The notes beneath the pieces are model-generated. The model was given only the letters and a program-made list of their open reading frames with translations. It did no database searches and had not been told where the DNA came from. 64,000 nucleotides of DNA from Castanea sativa (lineage: Eukaryota; Streptophyta; Magnoliopsida; Fagales; Fagaceae), in NCBI RefSeq assembly GCF_040712315.1, contig NC_134013.1, positions 34,693,001-34,757,000 of the forward strand. Reading direction: 5' to 3'. How positions within the stretch are numbered: the stretch's first letter is position 1; the number at the start of each line of letters is the position of its first letter. The position numbers were made by a program, and so were the translations under genes. This document shows positions 36,501-47,727 of the stretch, piece by piece.

Positions 36501-38588
36501 TTTACAACATAAGCCTTACAAATTGATTTGTCACTAAATGCAAAAAGTAATTCAAACTCTCATTTCTTAACATATGAGTGATACTAGGAATACTATAATT
36601 TTTTACTACATTACTTTTACAATTCATTTACTTTATTTCTACATTCATTATCACATTAATTTGTAATGTTATATAGTAAAATTTGTAATATCTATAGCAT
36701 TTTTTAAAATTTATAGTATTCCTATCATTAGTCTTTGTACCATCCCTAACATCACTCTACTACATAATCATTACAAGTTAATATCTCACCAATCACAAAA
36801 AAGTGATTACACATTCATTTATTAGGTTTAAGAAATCCACTGATCATATTCATTGTTATATTAGTTTCTTGATCATTTAAAATTTGTAGTATATTTAGCA
36901 CTATCCATAAATATATTGCATATTGGAATCATAAATTGAGTCATAATCTTAATCTTGTAGAAACAACATACCATCTAAAGGTTGATCAAGGCAAGACCTA
37001 TCTTCTTCGTCTAGTCAACGCAATTGTCGCTGCAGATATGTTCTTTGCAGTTGCTCAACACAATCTCACAATTGTTGGAACGGATGCACATTATATCAAA
37101 CCTATAACTACTAGTTACATAATGATAAGCCCAGGACAAACCATGGATATCCTACTCACTGCAAATCAAAGTCTTGGCCAATATTATATGGCTGCTCGAC
37201 AATTTTGGAGCCAAAGTGTAGAGGTTACAGACTTCGACCATGTCAATACCACTGCAATCATCGAATACAAGGGAAACTATACCATCCCATCATCTCCTTC
37301 CTTTCCAAGTACACTTCCCATTTACAAAGACTTAAAGGCTGCCATAGAATTCTCAAAGAATTTTAGGAGCTTAGCAAGCAAAGAACATCCAGTAAATGTT
37401 CCCCTAAACGTAACCAACAAGATGTATATAACACTTTCTATAAGTGACATTGCTTGTCGAAATAGCACATGTACATCAAAAGGTAATGGTACCGATATAC
37501 TGGCTACAAGCGCGAATAACATAAGTTGGAGTAGTCCAATTGCTACTAATATACTGCTTGCTTACTACAGGTTTGTCTCCCCCATAATTTATTTTTAATA
37601 TTCATTGATTTGTTTTTGTGAAGAATAAATTATGTTTCAAACATTGCATGGAATAATAACTAAATATAAATATTTCATCAAAATGTAACATGAGTATCCT
37701 GCTACCATATATTATGACAATATATTTTGATATTTGATTAAATTAAAACCTTTCATATATGCAGAAATATTAGTGGGGTTTACACTACAGATTTCCCAGA
37801 TGAACCCCTTTATTATTTTAACTTCACAGCTGACGATCTTCCAGATGATATTGCAATAACAGACCTTGGGACCAAGGTGAAGGTGTTGAATTATAATGAT
37901 GTAGTTGAGGTTGTTTTTCAAGGTACCAATTTGCGGAACGGCGCCGGGACTCATCCAATGCATTTGCATGGGTATAGCTTTTATGTGGTTGGAACAGGTT
38001 TTGGAAATTATAACAATGAAACCGACCCAAAAAGTTTTAATTTGGTCGATCCTGTTGAAGTGAATACCGTCGGTGTCCCTAAGAATGGATGGCTTGCCAT
38101 CAGATTTGTTGCAAACAATCCAGGCAAGTTATATATATCACTATTTTATATGTTTAGCTACTATTATTATAAAACAAATTGCATGCATTAGAGACAGCAC
38201 ATTCATTGGCACAAGATCTTGTAACTGCAAATAATAAAAATAAATATGGATAATTTTTTTATAAAAAAAATAATAAAATTAAGGAAGGTGGGATCAAACT
38301 TGTGGAAAAAGGTGCTGTGTTTTTGTAAGCTATAAGCATGTTGTTTTGGTTGGTCTATATTATGTATCATGGATGTTAACATCAATCACATATTTGGCAG
38401 GTGTATGGTTTTGGCATTGTCATATAGATAGACATATGACCTGGGGTATGTCAGTTGTTTTTATTATAAAGAATGGAGACACTGCTGAGACAAGTATCCG
38501 TGAACCCCCTCCTTACTTGCCTCCATGCAAAGTTCCATTACAATCGTGGCTCCAAAACAATGATGGATCAAATGAAAAAGAAAATTAA
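24574..38588 (+). CDS. Laccase (multicopper oxidase), 7 exons, 595 residues, apparently intact
   Basis: The exons are 24574-24681, 26857-27008, 33134-33378, 36115-36240, 36961-37570, 37765-38123 and 38401-38588. They join without a stop into 595 residues. Exons 2 and 3 are 152 and 245 bp, sizes typical of plant laccases. Introns are GT-AG except the last, GC-AG. Residues 1-28 form a hydrophobic signal peptide, so the enzyme should be secreted. Copper ligands are present: HWHG (86-89), HAH (131-133), HPMHLHG (477-483) and HCH-x3-H-x4-M (539-550), with Met550 at the type 1 axial position. Laccases oxidise phenolics such as monolignols or flavonoids in the apoplast and reduce oxygen to water. 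The HPMHLHG and [12 protein letters not shown] motifs suggest a LAC14/15-like subgroup, a low-confidence guess. The introns hold several transposons. Expression cannot be judged from sequence. Confidence 0.93.
24835..25582. mobile_element. hAT-like non-autonomous element in laccase intron 1
   Basis: The left end CAAAGGCGGAGCTGGG pairs with the complement of the right end, CAGTGGTGGAGGCAGGG. The flanks ATTCTAGG and ATTCTAAG form an 8-bp target duplication with one mismatch, which fits hAT. The 748 bp have no transposase, and two identical-looking 72-bp units sit inside. Confidence 0.7.
24869..25010. repeat. 72-bp tandem duplication inside the hAT-like element
   Basis: The unit starting GCCCCCCTAGCTTTTGAATT is repeated twice (24869 and 24941) with no visible difference. 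A slippage or unequal-exchange event after the element inserted is likely. Confidence 0.9.
26416..26553. mobile_element. MITE-like element in laccase intron 1
   Basis: Begins GGTCTGTTTGGCAAG and ends near CCAAACATCCCCC, imperfect inverted ends of the same general type as the Tourist-like MITEs here. The target duplication was not resolved. Confidence 0.4.
27075..27409 (-). repeat. Probable 3' LTR of the copia element
   Basis: The purine-rich tract CTTGAGGGGGAG (minus strand, 27421-27410) is followed by a TTTTAAGATGG edge, and the segment ends CAACCAACA at 27075. A minus-strand TATAAAAA motif near 27200 fits an LTR promoter. With no 5' LTR to compare, the boundaries are inferred. Confidence 0.6.
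28686..29401 (+). mobile_element. TRIM (miniature LTR retrotransposon) nested in copia RT
   Basis: Terminal direct repeats 28686-28860 and 29235-29401 (about 170 bp each) share 'gagaagaatgag', 'ataacatagtt', 'catacccattgg' and 'gtgtctctatat'. The element is flanked by AATGT on both sides (28681-28685 and 29402-29406). Just inside the left repeat is a primer-binding site, GTATCAGAGCCC (28864-28875), complementary to the initiator Met tRNA. A purine tract, GAGGGGAAGAT, precedes the right repeat. The 716 bp have no pol genes, so mobilisation in trans is implied. Confidence 0.88.
32411..32517. repeat. ~52-bp tandem duplication in laccase intron 2
   Basis: Two near-identical units carrying 'tttggtgttcatatttctataaata' and 'gagaatacgtaaatt', differing by a 2-bp indel and two substitutions. 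Confidence 0.85.
34063..34893 (-). mobile_element. Solo LTR, family A copy 3, in laccase intron 3, perfect AAAGC duplication
   Basis: The 831 bp run from TGTAAAGTTTTAGATCCC to TAGAACCTAACA, flanked by AAAGC (34058-34062 and 34894-34898). It aligns end to end with 17384-18221 (inverted) and with the interrupted copy at 6466-9045. Its LTR promoter would point antisense to the laccase gene. Confidence 0.9.
36315..36490. mobile_element. Fold-back MITE in laccase intron 4
   Basis: 35-bp arms 36315-36349 and 36456-36490 are inverted copies with few mismatches (AATGCT...ACTACATAAAG). Diverged relatives follow at about 36590-36700 and 36840-36905, so most of intron 4 is made of this family. Confidence 0.7.
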
Positions 38589-39145
38589 TCCATTGCAACC
38601 CTTTATTTTTATCATTTTTATTTTTTAGCATTAAGGGCAAAATGGTCATTTTATGTGTGAAAACTCCAATAATGACCTTGATCATAAATTTCAGGTCTTG
38701 AGTGTCAAAGTACAATTTTATGAAAACTTTTCCTCTCATGTGTTCCAAAAAATGTTGGGATCTTTGTTTTATTAATACTTAAATTGGATTGGTTGATTCA
38801 TAGTCTTAACTTATACATGAATGCATAAGATTATCGTAGATTGATTTTAATTGTTCTGTGAAAGATTAATTAAAATATTTAATCCAATTTGTTGTTAATT
38901 TTAACTATGTTAGAAATGCAAATACTAATAATTCCATACAATTAATGTTAACTTTTAATTTATTAAATTCAAAATAATTGTATTTTTCTAGTTGTACAAT
39001 GCATTTTTTTATTTTACTAATTAGAATTTTGAACCATTATTTGTGGTGTGCATTTGTGTTCCCTCTCCCCTGTGTGTGTGTGTGTTTATTTCTCAAAAAC
39101 AAAGAGTTTTAATCCTTAAAGAAAGCTACCAAAAATAGAGTCTAA
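38589..39145. other. Laccase 3' flank, non-coding
   Basis: It should contain the 3' UTR, but no canonical AATAAA polyadenylation signal was seen close to the stop codon, so the transcript end is not defined. A short (TG)n run lies at about 39071-39085. Confidence 0.4.
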
Positions 39146-39345
39146 GGTGCATTTGGCATAAATTATTTTTGTCAACTTATTTTACTATTCAGCTTATTTT
39201 CGTTACTATTCATGAGTCCCGCTGTACTTTTTGGTACTATTTATAAGTCTCACTGTACTATTTCAGCTAACTTTTACCTTTATCTACAATACTTTCAGCA
39301 AAAAGTTTACAATTTTAGTAAAATAAGCAGATCCCAAACGGACAC
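39146..39345. mobile_element. Tourist-like MITE, TAA target duplication
   Basis: 200 bp with ends GGTGCATTTGGCATAAA and the complement of GTGTCCGTTTGGGATC, flanked by TAA at 39143-39145 and 39346-39348. The 3-bp TAA duplication is typical of PIF/Harbinger-derived Tourist elements. Confidence 0.75.
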
Positions 39346-39737
39346 TAAATGTGCTAAGAAAGCTGAAAATTGAAGTCAAATAGAAAAACACAAAAAGTGG
39401 GTCCTATTGGACTCATCAACACTTCAATTTAGTATAGGACACCGACAGGAGGCCCTGCCTGGAGTAGAATTCAGTCCCCCCCGCACAGCCATGGCAAGGC
39501 GAGTTGATTATGAAGGGTTTTCAATAGGTTCTAAGAAACCGAGCGGAGATGAGTCTCATGGGCTCCATAAAAGCCTGTAAATCTCCAAGCTTTGTCAGTT
39601 CCTTCAAAGATACCTGCATCTATGTGATTAAGGGAGGATGAAACAACCTGTAGCATAAATTTCAAAGTTATAACTATTTTATTTTATTTTATTAGTTATA
39701 TACACATATTTCTTTATATATTTTTGGTCAAACCCAT

Positions 39738-40436
39738 TGTAGGGCCTTGGGCACGGGTGACCAGGAATGGCCCATGTAACCAAGGTCCAAGGCTGGACCG
39801 GGTAACAAAGGCTATCCCAGGAAACAGAAATTGACCCAATACTGTAGGGATAGGCCCAGCCGAATGACAAGTGTGTCAGGGTCTAAAGATTGACATTCGA
39901 GGAAATCCTATTGTGTTCGGGCCAGGTTAGGCCCAATACTGACTAAGAAGCCAGGGGGAGGCTGATAAGAGAACGGTCAAATTCAGATCGGTCCTCAAGT
40001 ATTGTTAATGTCTTTGGGAAGTTTGCTGCCGAACGCTATTTGGCATCTGGAATAAGTTTCAAGAAAATCCTCAGAATGAATGATTTTTCCTTGGGATTCT
40101 AGGCAGAATTGGGATTGCGTGGGAAATGATGAAAAAGTAATAATTTGAACCCCCACTAAGGGGAGGCTATAAAAGAGAAAGGAGGACGAATAGTTTGGGG
40201 GTTCAGAAATGAGAGAAAAGAAACACAAGGAAAGGGTGACGGCAAGTTGAAAGAAAGGGAGAAGAAAAACTAAAGGGTAGGTGAGAACTGGGCTTAAAAC
40301 CACAAAGGTAAAGGGGGTTGGGTTGTCAAGCATTTGAGACAACAATCAGTAGGAGTGCAAGGAAACCCACCAAAAAGTAAATTGGGAGTCCAAGTCCTTT
40401 GTCCCTAAAGCATCACGCCTGGACTTGGGCACCACA
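39738..40436 (+). mobile_element. Solo LTR with CCCAT target duplication
   Basis: 699 bp from TGTAGGGCCTTGG to GGGCACCACA, flanked by CCCAT (39733-39737 and 40437-40441). A TATAAAA box at 40168-40174 sits in the expected LTR promoter region and sets the orientation. No internal sequence remains. It is noticeably more GC-rich than its surroundings. Confidence 0.85.
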
Positions 40437-40591
40437 CCCATATAATTTATTAAGAATTTAAAATTTTTTTTTTTGATAAGTAAGAATGATATATATACGA
40501 AAGGTTACTCTATGTTTGAAAAAGAACACAGAGCAACGAAGGAGAAACAAAAAGAAGAAAACAAAGAGAAACAAAGACAACAAGTAAATTA

Positions 40592-43500
40592 CTAAAGGAA
40601 AAGGGAGCAAAGAAAAGAAGGGAGGGAATCACTAGACGTGAGTCCCCACGCGCGAGACCAATCAAAGAGAGTTCCACTAAAAAAAACAAGCAACTGATCA
40701 CAAGAGCTATCCAAATCCTCAAAAGTCCTCCGGTTTCGCTCCTTCCAAATACACCAAAGGATGCACAGCGGGACTAAATTCCAGATTTGAGATGAATGCT
40801 TCCCCAGCCAATTCCACCAACCAAAAAGCAATTCAGGAATCGATCTAGGCATAACCCAGGCCAAGCCAAAAGTTATAAAAACAAAGCTCCATAACCGGTA
40901 GGCCATTTCACAATGAAGAAGAAGGTGATCAACCGTCTCTCCACAATGACGGCACATAATGCACCAATCCACAAAATTCAATCTCCTCAATCTCTTGTCT
41001 CCGGTTAGGATCTTATTCCAAGCTACACACCAAACAAAAAAAAAAACTCGCCTAGGGGCCTTTACTCTCCAAATAGCTTTCCAAGGAAAGATAGTTGAAG
41101 GAGAATTTCTTAATTTGTTATAGTACGACCGGATGTCAAAAGCTCCATTAGGCTTCAATTTCCATCTCATCCGATCTCCAACATCCATAGGAGGGGTTAT
41201 AGCACCCAACATACGAAGAAACCTCAGCCCTTCATCCATCTCCCAATCATTAAAAAATCTACTAAACCGAACATTCCAAAATCTTCTATCCTCCGCCCCC
41301 TGCCTATGCAAAGAAGCTTCAACAGAAGCCTCCTTCGCAAAGGCAATGCCATACAGCCTTGGAAAGGCCAATTGAAAAGGTTGATCCTCATGCCACCCAT
41401 CCTGCCAAAACCTCACCCTATTCCCCAATCCAACCACAAACTGACAATTTTTGCTGAAATCCTCCCAACACATGCGGATGCTTCTCCACAAACCACACCC
41501 ATGAGCTCCCCTACCCAGCTTTGAGGTCCATCCCCCCCATTCTTCCCCATATTTTGAAGCTACAACCCGCCTCCATAGCCGACCCTCTTCTTTTCCAAAC
41601 CGCCACAACCATTTCCCCAACAAAGCCTTATTAAAGGTAGTGAGTTTCCTGATCCCTAAGCCACCATTGGCTATAGGCGCACAAACTTTGTCCCAACCAA
41701 CCAAATGAATCTTGCTCTCTCCCCAAAGGAAATCCCTTTGCAACTTTTCAATTTTATTAGCCACATGAGTAGGAATAGTGAATAGCGATAGAAAGTAAGT
41801 CGGAAGACTAGAAAGCGTACTTTTGAGAAGCATCAAACGACCCCCCTTAGACAAGTACAACTTCTTCCACCCAGATAGTTTCCGCCTAATATTTTCCAAA
41901 ATTGTATTCCAAATTAAAGGGGAATTGTGAGGAGCCCCCAGCGGCATGCCAAGATACAACATAGGTAAAGATCCAACTCTGCAGCCCAATATATTAGCCA
42001 GAGCATGCACATCACCAACCTCCCCTATAGGAACCATTTCGCTCTTATGCACATTGACCTTCAAACCCGTTACCGCCTGAAAACTAAGGAGCAACAACCG
42101 AATATGAAGAATTTGCTCCACATCTGCATCACAAAAGAGGATGGTATCATCTGCAAATAAGAGATGTGAAACACGTTCCCCACCATCCCTCCTACCCCCA
42201 AGATTAAATCCACGAATCAAGCCAGCTCCCTCCATTCTCCTTAACATCCTACTAAACACCTCCATCAAGATCAAAAACAGCATAGGAGATAGCGGATCTC
42301 CTTGTCTTAAACCCCTTGAGCTACCAAAGTAACTCGAGTGGGGACCCATTAACCAAAACAGAGAACTGAATTGTGGATATACAAGAACGTATCCACTTAC
42401 ACCACTTCACTCCAAAACCCATCCTATTCAACAGATACAACAAAGCCTCCCAATTCACATGATCGTAGGCTTTCTCCATATCGAGCTTACAAATGACTTC
42501 AGGAACCCTACTCTTCCCACGACTATCCACACACTCATTCGCAATGAGAACCGAGTCAAGGATTTGTCTCCCACCCACAAAGCTGTTCTGATTCTCAAAA
42601 ATCAACTGATCTAAAACCACTCTCAAGCGGTTTGCCAAGACCTTAGCCAAGATTTTATACACACTCCCCACCAAGCTAATAGGTCGAAAATCTCTAATAT
42701 TGGAAGCATCATTCTTTTTAGGAATTAAAGCAATGAAGGTCGCATTTAGGGATTATTTAAACTTGCAATGATGGAAAAACTCTTCAAAGACCGCTAGGAC
42801 ATCTTTCTCCACTATCCTCCAGCAATGATGATAGAATGCCATAGTAAACCCATCCGGACCTGGAGCTTTGTCCCCTTCCAAACCCCTAACAACTTGAAGA
42901 ATCTCCTCTCTCTCAAACTTCCTTTCAAGCTAAACCCTCTCTCTATTCTCGATACGATCAAATTCCAAACCCTCCACTAAAGGCCTCCACTCCTCAGTCT
43001 CCTTGTACAAATTTTTATAAAATTGTACAACTTGATAAGTTACCTCGGAAGCCTCATCAAAAACCACCCCATCCACCTCCAAGGTCCTTAAGTGATTGGA
43101 CCGTCTGTGGGAATTAGCCATTTTATGAAAAAACTTGGTGTTATTATCCCCTTCTTTGATATATAACATCCTAGATTTTTGTCTCCAGGAAATTTCTTCT
43201 AAGGAAAGAAGATGCTCCACCTGGGACCTCAAACCAGCCCTATGAACTTTCTCCCCATCAGAGAGACCAAAATCTCCCTCCTTAGCATCTAATGTTATCA
43301 ACTCCTCCAGTAATTGCTTCTTTTGACGCGCTACATTACCAAACTCTCGGCGATTCCATTGCACAATGTCCTCTTTGAGAGCCTTTAATTTTTTCGCAAG
43401 CACAAAGCTAGGAGTCCCTACATATGAATATTGATTCCACCATGTGTGAACCCTATCCACAAAACCTTCTGACTTCAACCACATATTTTCAAATCTGAAT

Positions 43501-44263
43501 GGACTTTTCCCCCTTGCCATTCCCCCTGCCTCCAAGAGAATTGGACTGTGGTCTGAAACAGTACGGGGTAAAATCCTTTGAGAAACATCTGGGAAATTGT
43601 CCTCCCAATCAGGAGTGACCAAAGCTCTGTCAATCCTAGACATCATTGGTTGATCAAAACCACTGGACCAAGTAAAGCTACCTCCTTCCAAAGGCAAATC
43701 AACCAAGTTAAGATCCTCAACAAATTCAGAAAATTTCTCCATAGCCGTGGAAAAACGGGTCTCACCCTACGCTCGCTAGGAAAACGGACTATATTAAAGT
43801 CCCCAAAACAGCACCACGGAATCCTCCAACACTGCTGAACTCCCACTAACTCATCCCACATGAGACCCCTCTCAACATTCTCATTCGGACCATAGACGCC
43901 TGAGCAAGCCCAAATAAACCCGTCCCCCACCCCTTTCCACTTTACCGACACTGAGAATGTACCAACCATAATCTCCACCTTATCCAAAACCCTTTTATCC
44001 CACATAAGCAAAATACCACCAGCAGTTCGGTCCGCCTCCAACACAGCCCAGTCCACATATGGGCAGCCCCACAGACTACAAACCAGCTGACAATTCATGC
44101 TCGCAATTTTTGTCTCTTGTAAACAAACAACATCACACTTCCACTCCCGCAGCAAGTTCTTCACCACAAGGCGTTTCCAAGGGTCATTTAAACCTCTAAC
44201 ATTCCACGAAACCATTTTTATCTTCATAAACACTAAGGAATCCCCAACTACAAACACCAACAA
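40592..44263 (-). pseudogene. LINE ORF2: AP endonuclease and reverse transcriptase, broken
   Basis: The endonuclease (44263-42930) shows WNVRGLN, LQETK, a GDFN catalytic motif, SRIDRALV and SDHSPIL. A frameshift near 43745 splits it. A linker with two stops (near 42930 and 42754) leads to RT (42674-40592): [28 protein letters not shown] and the catalytic FADDT. Another frameshift lies near 42335, next to VNGSP. The final 585-residue stretch is open and covers the RT core, the thumb (FLWG, GLGI) and the zf-RVT (WRVKAPRR, CRHCGETVDHLLLHC). It lacks an RNase H domain, unlike the LINEs at 16.5, 18.4 and 62 kb. Confidence 0.92.
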
Positions 44264-44274
44264 CAGACCACCCT

Positions 44275-46253
44275 CTAACTTCTGTCATAATTCACCGAAG
44301 AAATCAAGTTATGCAGTTCCCTGCATCCCTTATTCTTGGACTTAGCCACCTTTTTACTGCCCATTACTTTCCTGTGTAACACATTGGCTGCCTCTATCTC
44401 TGATTCAAGCCTCTGTAAGAGAGCAATGCATAATGTCTCATGTCTAGTCATAGATAACCCAACCAACTTACTAAAACCAGGAATTTTGTGTTTCACCCAC
44501 CTAGAAATATCTGTGTTGGTCTCAATGCTTAAAACCTCATCAACCTCCTCCAGCTCTGCCAAGGTTGTTGGCGCATTTGGATCAAGGATTTGCAGAGGAA
44601 AGGCAACCGACAAATTTGTTTCACCAACACCCGCATCAAAAACAACTGGTTCCTCCACAATCATAACCTCCCCAGGAAGGCAGAGATCCTTCCCATGAGG
44701 AAAATTGACCTCTTGACCCACTACCCCCAAGCCCCTTGGTCTAGCTCCCCTTGGTCTAGCTCGCACCAACTCCAGAATGAGGTCAGGGAGGAAAGGTCCT
44801 AACGACCGTGGCATTAAATTGAGAGTCAATATCCTCTTACCTTCAGAGACCAACCCACCCAGCAACAAAGAGAAGCCCAAACTACTGTTCCGGTCAACAA
44901 TAAGCCTGCGAACCATCGTCGAAGAAGGCTCGGTACACCCCGACACTCCTACCATCGAGACCACCTGAGACCCGGTACCACCCACCTCTGGAGCGCAACC
45001 CAGAGCCCATCGGAGGCACCGAGGAAGCTCGAACCACCAAACCGGCCTCTGATTTCGAGCCCTCCGTGACCTCACCGCATCCTACCAGGAATAGCGTCTG
45101 AGCCCCTCGTGCTCTCCTGTTGCGACGCACCTCCAATAATTCTGGCAAAGTTTGAGCATATTTGAGACACCAGGGGCACCGAGGAGCATGAGCCACCTAA
45201 CTCGGCCTGAAACCGTGCCGTCGGTGACCTCCTCAAACCTCCGGCCACCTGTGTTGGCCTCTCAGGACACTTCGTTCTCACCCCTGGGCTCACCCCATCC
45301 TTCTCTTGAGTATCAGCTGAGCCTAAAGGCCTTCCACACTGAGTAGAGCACTCCCCCAACTCTAAGTGTATTGGGCTTGTGAAGATAGGGCCTAGACTTA
45401 AGCTTCCAGCAGGCTTTTGGGCTTCTATCTTATTAGGGCCCAAAACCAACTTGCCTTTGCTCAAAGCCTTCCCAGCCCGTGGTACCCATTTAAGCTTCTG
45501 AACTCCCCTTTTTCTTCTAACCCAGGAAACCCGCCTTCTCCCTCTCACGTCAACCTCCACGATTAGACTGCTCCCTGTCCAGCATGGTCTCCTCACATCA
45601 CTCAATTCCCCATGCTCATTTGCTTTTGAAAAAGATGGGTAACGTAGCCTAAAACCTGCCGAGTTTTGCTCACCCAACTTTGAATCCTCATTAATGCACT
45701 GCTCTCTCCTTTCCCCTTCTCCCAATGCCATTTTCTCAAGCTTTCCCACCGGAAAATCCCCCCTCTGCACCCTGTGAACTTGGATTCACCACCCTCTTCT
45801 CCTCTCCTAACTGTGTCCTCTTCCCTTATCTATGATACTTAACGGCAATATGCCGTCTATCCTTCGCTTTTCCATTGTATCCTTGCACCTTGGATCAGCA
45901 TAAGTTCTAGAGTTTTGAGCCTCCAATGGATGCCTATACACCTGAGGAATAAAATGACTACTTCCAACCGCATATTGGGAAGGGAACAACATCCTTCTTA
46001 ATTCAAGGCCAAACACCCTCCAACCACCTTTCTCTTTGCCTTCAGGGACAAAAATCGACCTCCTAGACCCGCCAACTTTGAGTTCAGTCAATAGGAAGAA
46101 CTGACCAAAAGAATTGGTACTACGTTGGACAGTAAAGGCACTGTCACCATCTCTGAGAGTGAAAAACTGTTTAGAGTTAGCCCCAACCACAAAGTTTTCT
46201 ATATTATTCATCAGCCATTGTGCTACATTCTTGCCCATGAAGACTGATCTCAT
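44275..46253 (-). pseudogene. LINE ORF1 (RNA-binding type), broken
   Basis: The N-terminal part (46253-45807) begins near GKNVAQWLMNNIENF and continues with FTLRDGD, SFGQFFLL and RRSIFVPEGKEKGGWRVF, as in the first ORF of plant LINEs, which binds the element RNA. Frameshifts separate it from 45770-45072 and 45075-44275. The C-terminal frame is open to 44275, 12 bp before the start of the ORF2 endonuclease frame. No CCHC knuckle was recognised. Confidence 0.75.
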
Positions 46254-46483
46254 GAAGTATTTGCCCCTCTCAAAAATCCGTAACGAGAAATAGCGTCCCC
46301 CTTCCTCTACAACTAGTTGAAAAACTTAGATTCAATGAAAAAACTGCGAGATCCCCCCATGACTGATCGGAAAAAATGAAAAAGTAGAATATCTGGCTAA
46401 ACAGAGGTAGCCAGGCCTCCCCTAAAAGTAGAATATTCCTAGATAATAAAATAGATATCAATCTCAAACCCAAATATCTATTT

Positions 46484-46520
<37 letters not shown>

Positions 46521-47698
46521 TTTGTAAATATAATAACTCTAATATATACCTAGATAATAAAATAGATAACAAAGTTTCACTTCAAATTAGTTTGGAAAGA
46601 AACCCTTCAAACTTCCCTCATATTTTTTTATTGGATGTGAATTTTGAAAAATATATCGTCAACTTGCATTTTCTGATTATATCTTCCATGCTTTTAATTT
46701 TTCAAGAAGATCAAAGATCGATAGCTATATCATTAATCAAATGTTTAAAATTCAAGTTTTTATAATTTTAAATTTATGCATAAAAATACGTTTATGGATC
46801 GAATAGTAATTAACATACAATTTGAAAAACATTTGACATGCATATTAAGAACATGAAAAGATGCTATCCAACAATTAAAATTTTGAAATATATAGCCATG
46901 TTTGGGAGATGTTCTTGTGGGTAAAAATCAAACCCTTCAAACTCTTTAATTGGGTGTGAATTTTGAAAATCAAATCCTAGTTTTGGCTTAGATTTGTGAT
47001 TTTTTTATCGTTGCGTCTGATTAGGAAACCAACTGCATGATTTTAAGTTGGTTGGGAGATGTTCTTGTGGGTAAAAAAATCAGGGAAATTTGATGGTTCA
47101 ATTGAGAGAGCATAGTGGCTAAAGTTTTGCTAAGGATGGGTACAAGGGTGTGGGTCCATGACTTGGCAATTTTAGGATGGTGTCAAGTTTGAAATCTTCT
47201 TGTTGTATTTGAAGAGTGGGGTGAAATAGTGGTATTAGTGAAGTTTAAGCTCAATGAACAGTTTGATTAAGAGAACGGAGCGATCAAAGTTTGTGAAACT
47301 CAATCAAACCTTGGTCAAACTTCAAAATTAGTTCCATGACCACTAGATTTGATCAAATTAGGTTAAATGGGTATGTTTTGAGTTGGTACCAGGTCTAGAT
47401 CGGTGTTTAGAGTGGAATCAGGGTTTTCTCAGTTTTTCGTGCTTTCTCAGTTTCAAGTTTCAAAATGACAAAATGAGGTAGTTAGAACACCCAACACATT
47501 TATAACCAGCAACTTAGCCCCCGAATATAGACTTTGAGATCTCGATAGATTTTTCCAATAATTTAATTTTTAGATTGTAATAAGGAAGCATAATTGTTTT
47601 ACTCGGATCTTTACATTGCGCTCAACATTCCCCCACCTTTTGAGGTTTTTACTTGGTGACGCATGTTATGTAATAATAAGTGTGTGATGTGTAGGGGT

Positions 47699-47727
47699 GA
47701 GGTGTGTGTGTGTGCGCGCGCGCATGT
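47699..47727. repeat. (TG)n(CG)n alternating purine-pyrimidine tract
   Basis: TG dinucleotides pass directly into CG dinucleotides and then CATGTG. Such tracts can form Z-DNA in vitro; a role here is not shown. Confidence 0.85.

Larger units (their letters stand above)
40464..46478 (-). mobile_element. Nearly full-length plant LINE, inactivated
   Basis: The minus strand carries ORF1 then ORF2 (endonuclease plus reverse transcriptase) and a 3' poly(A) seen as the T-run at 40464-40474. The 3' boundary is firm. A candidate target duplication, TTTATTAAGAAT (40447-40458) against TTTATTAATAAT (about 46479-46490), would place the 5' end near 46478, but this is AT-rich text and uncertain. At least two frameshifts and two or more stops separate the ORF blocks, so it cannot move now. 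The long open segments suggest it is younger than the other LINEs here. Confidence 0.88.
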
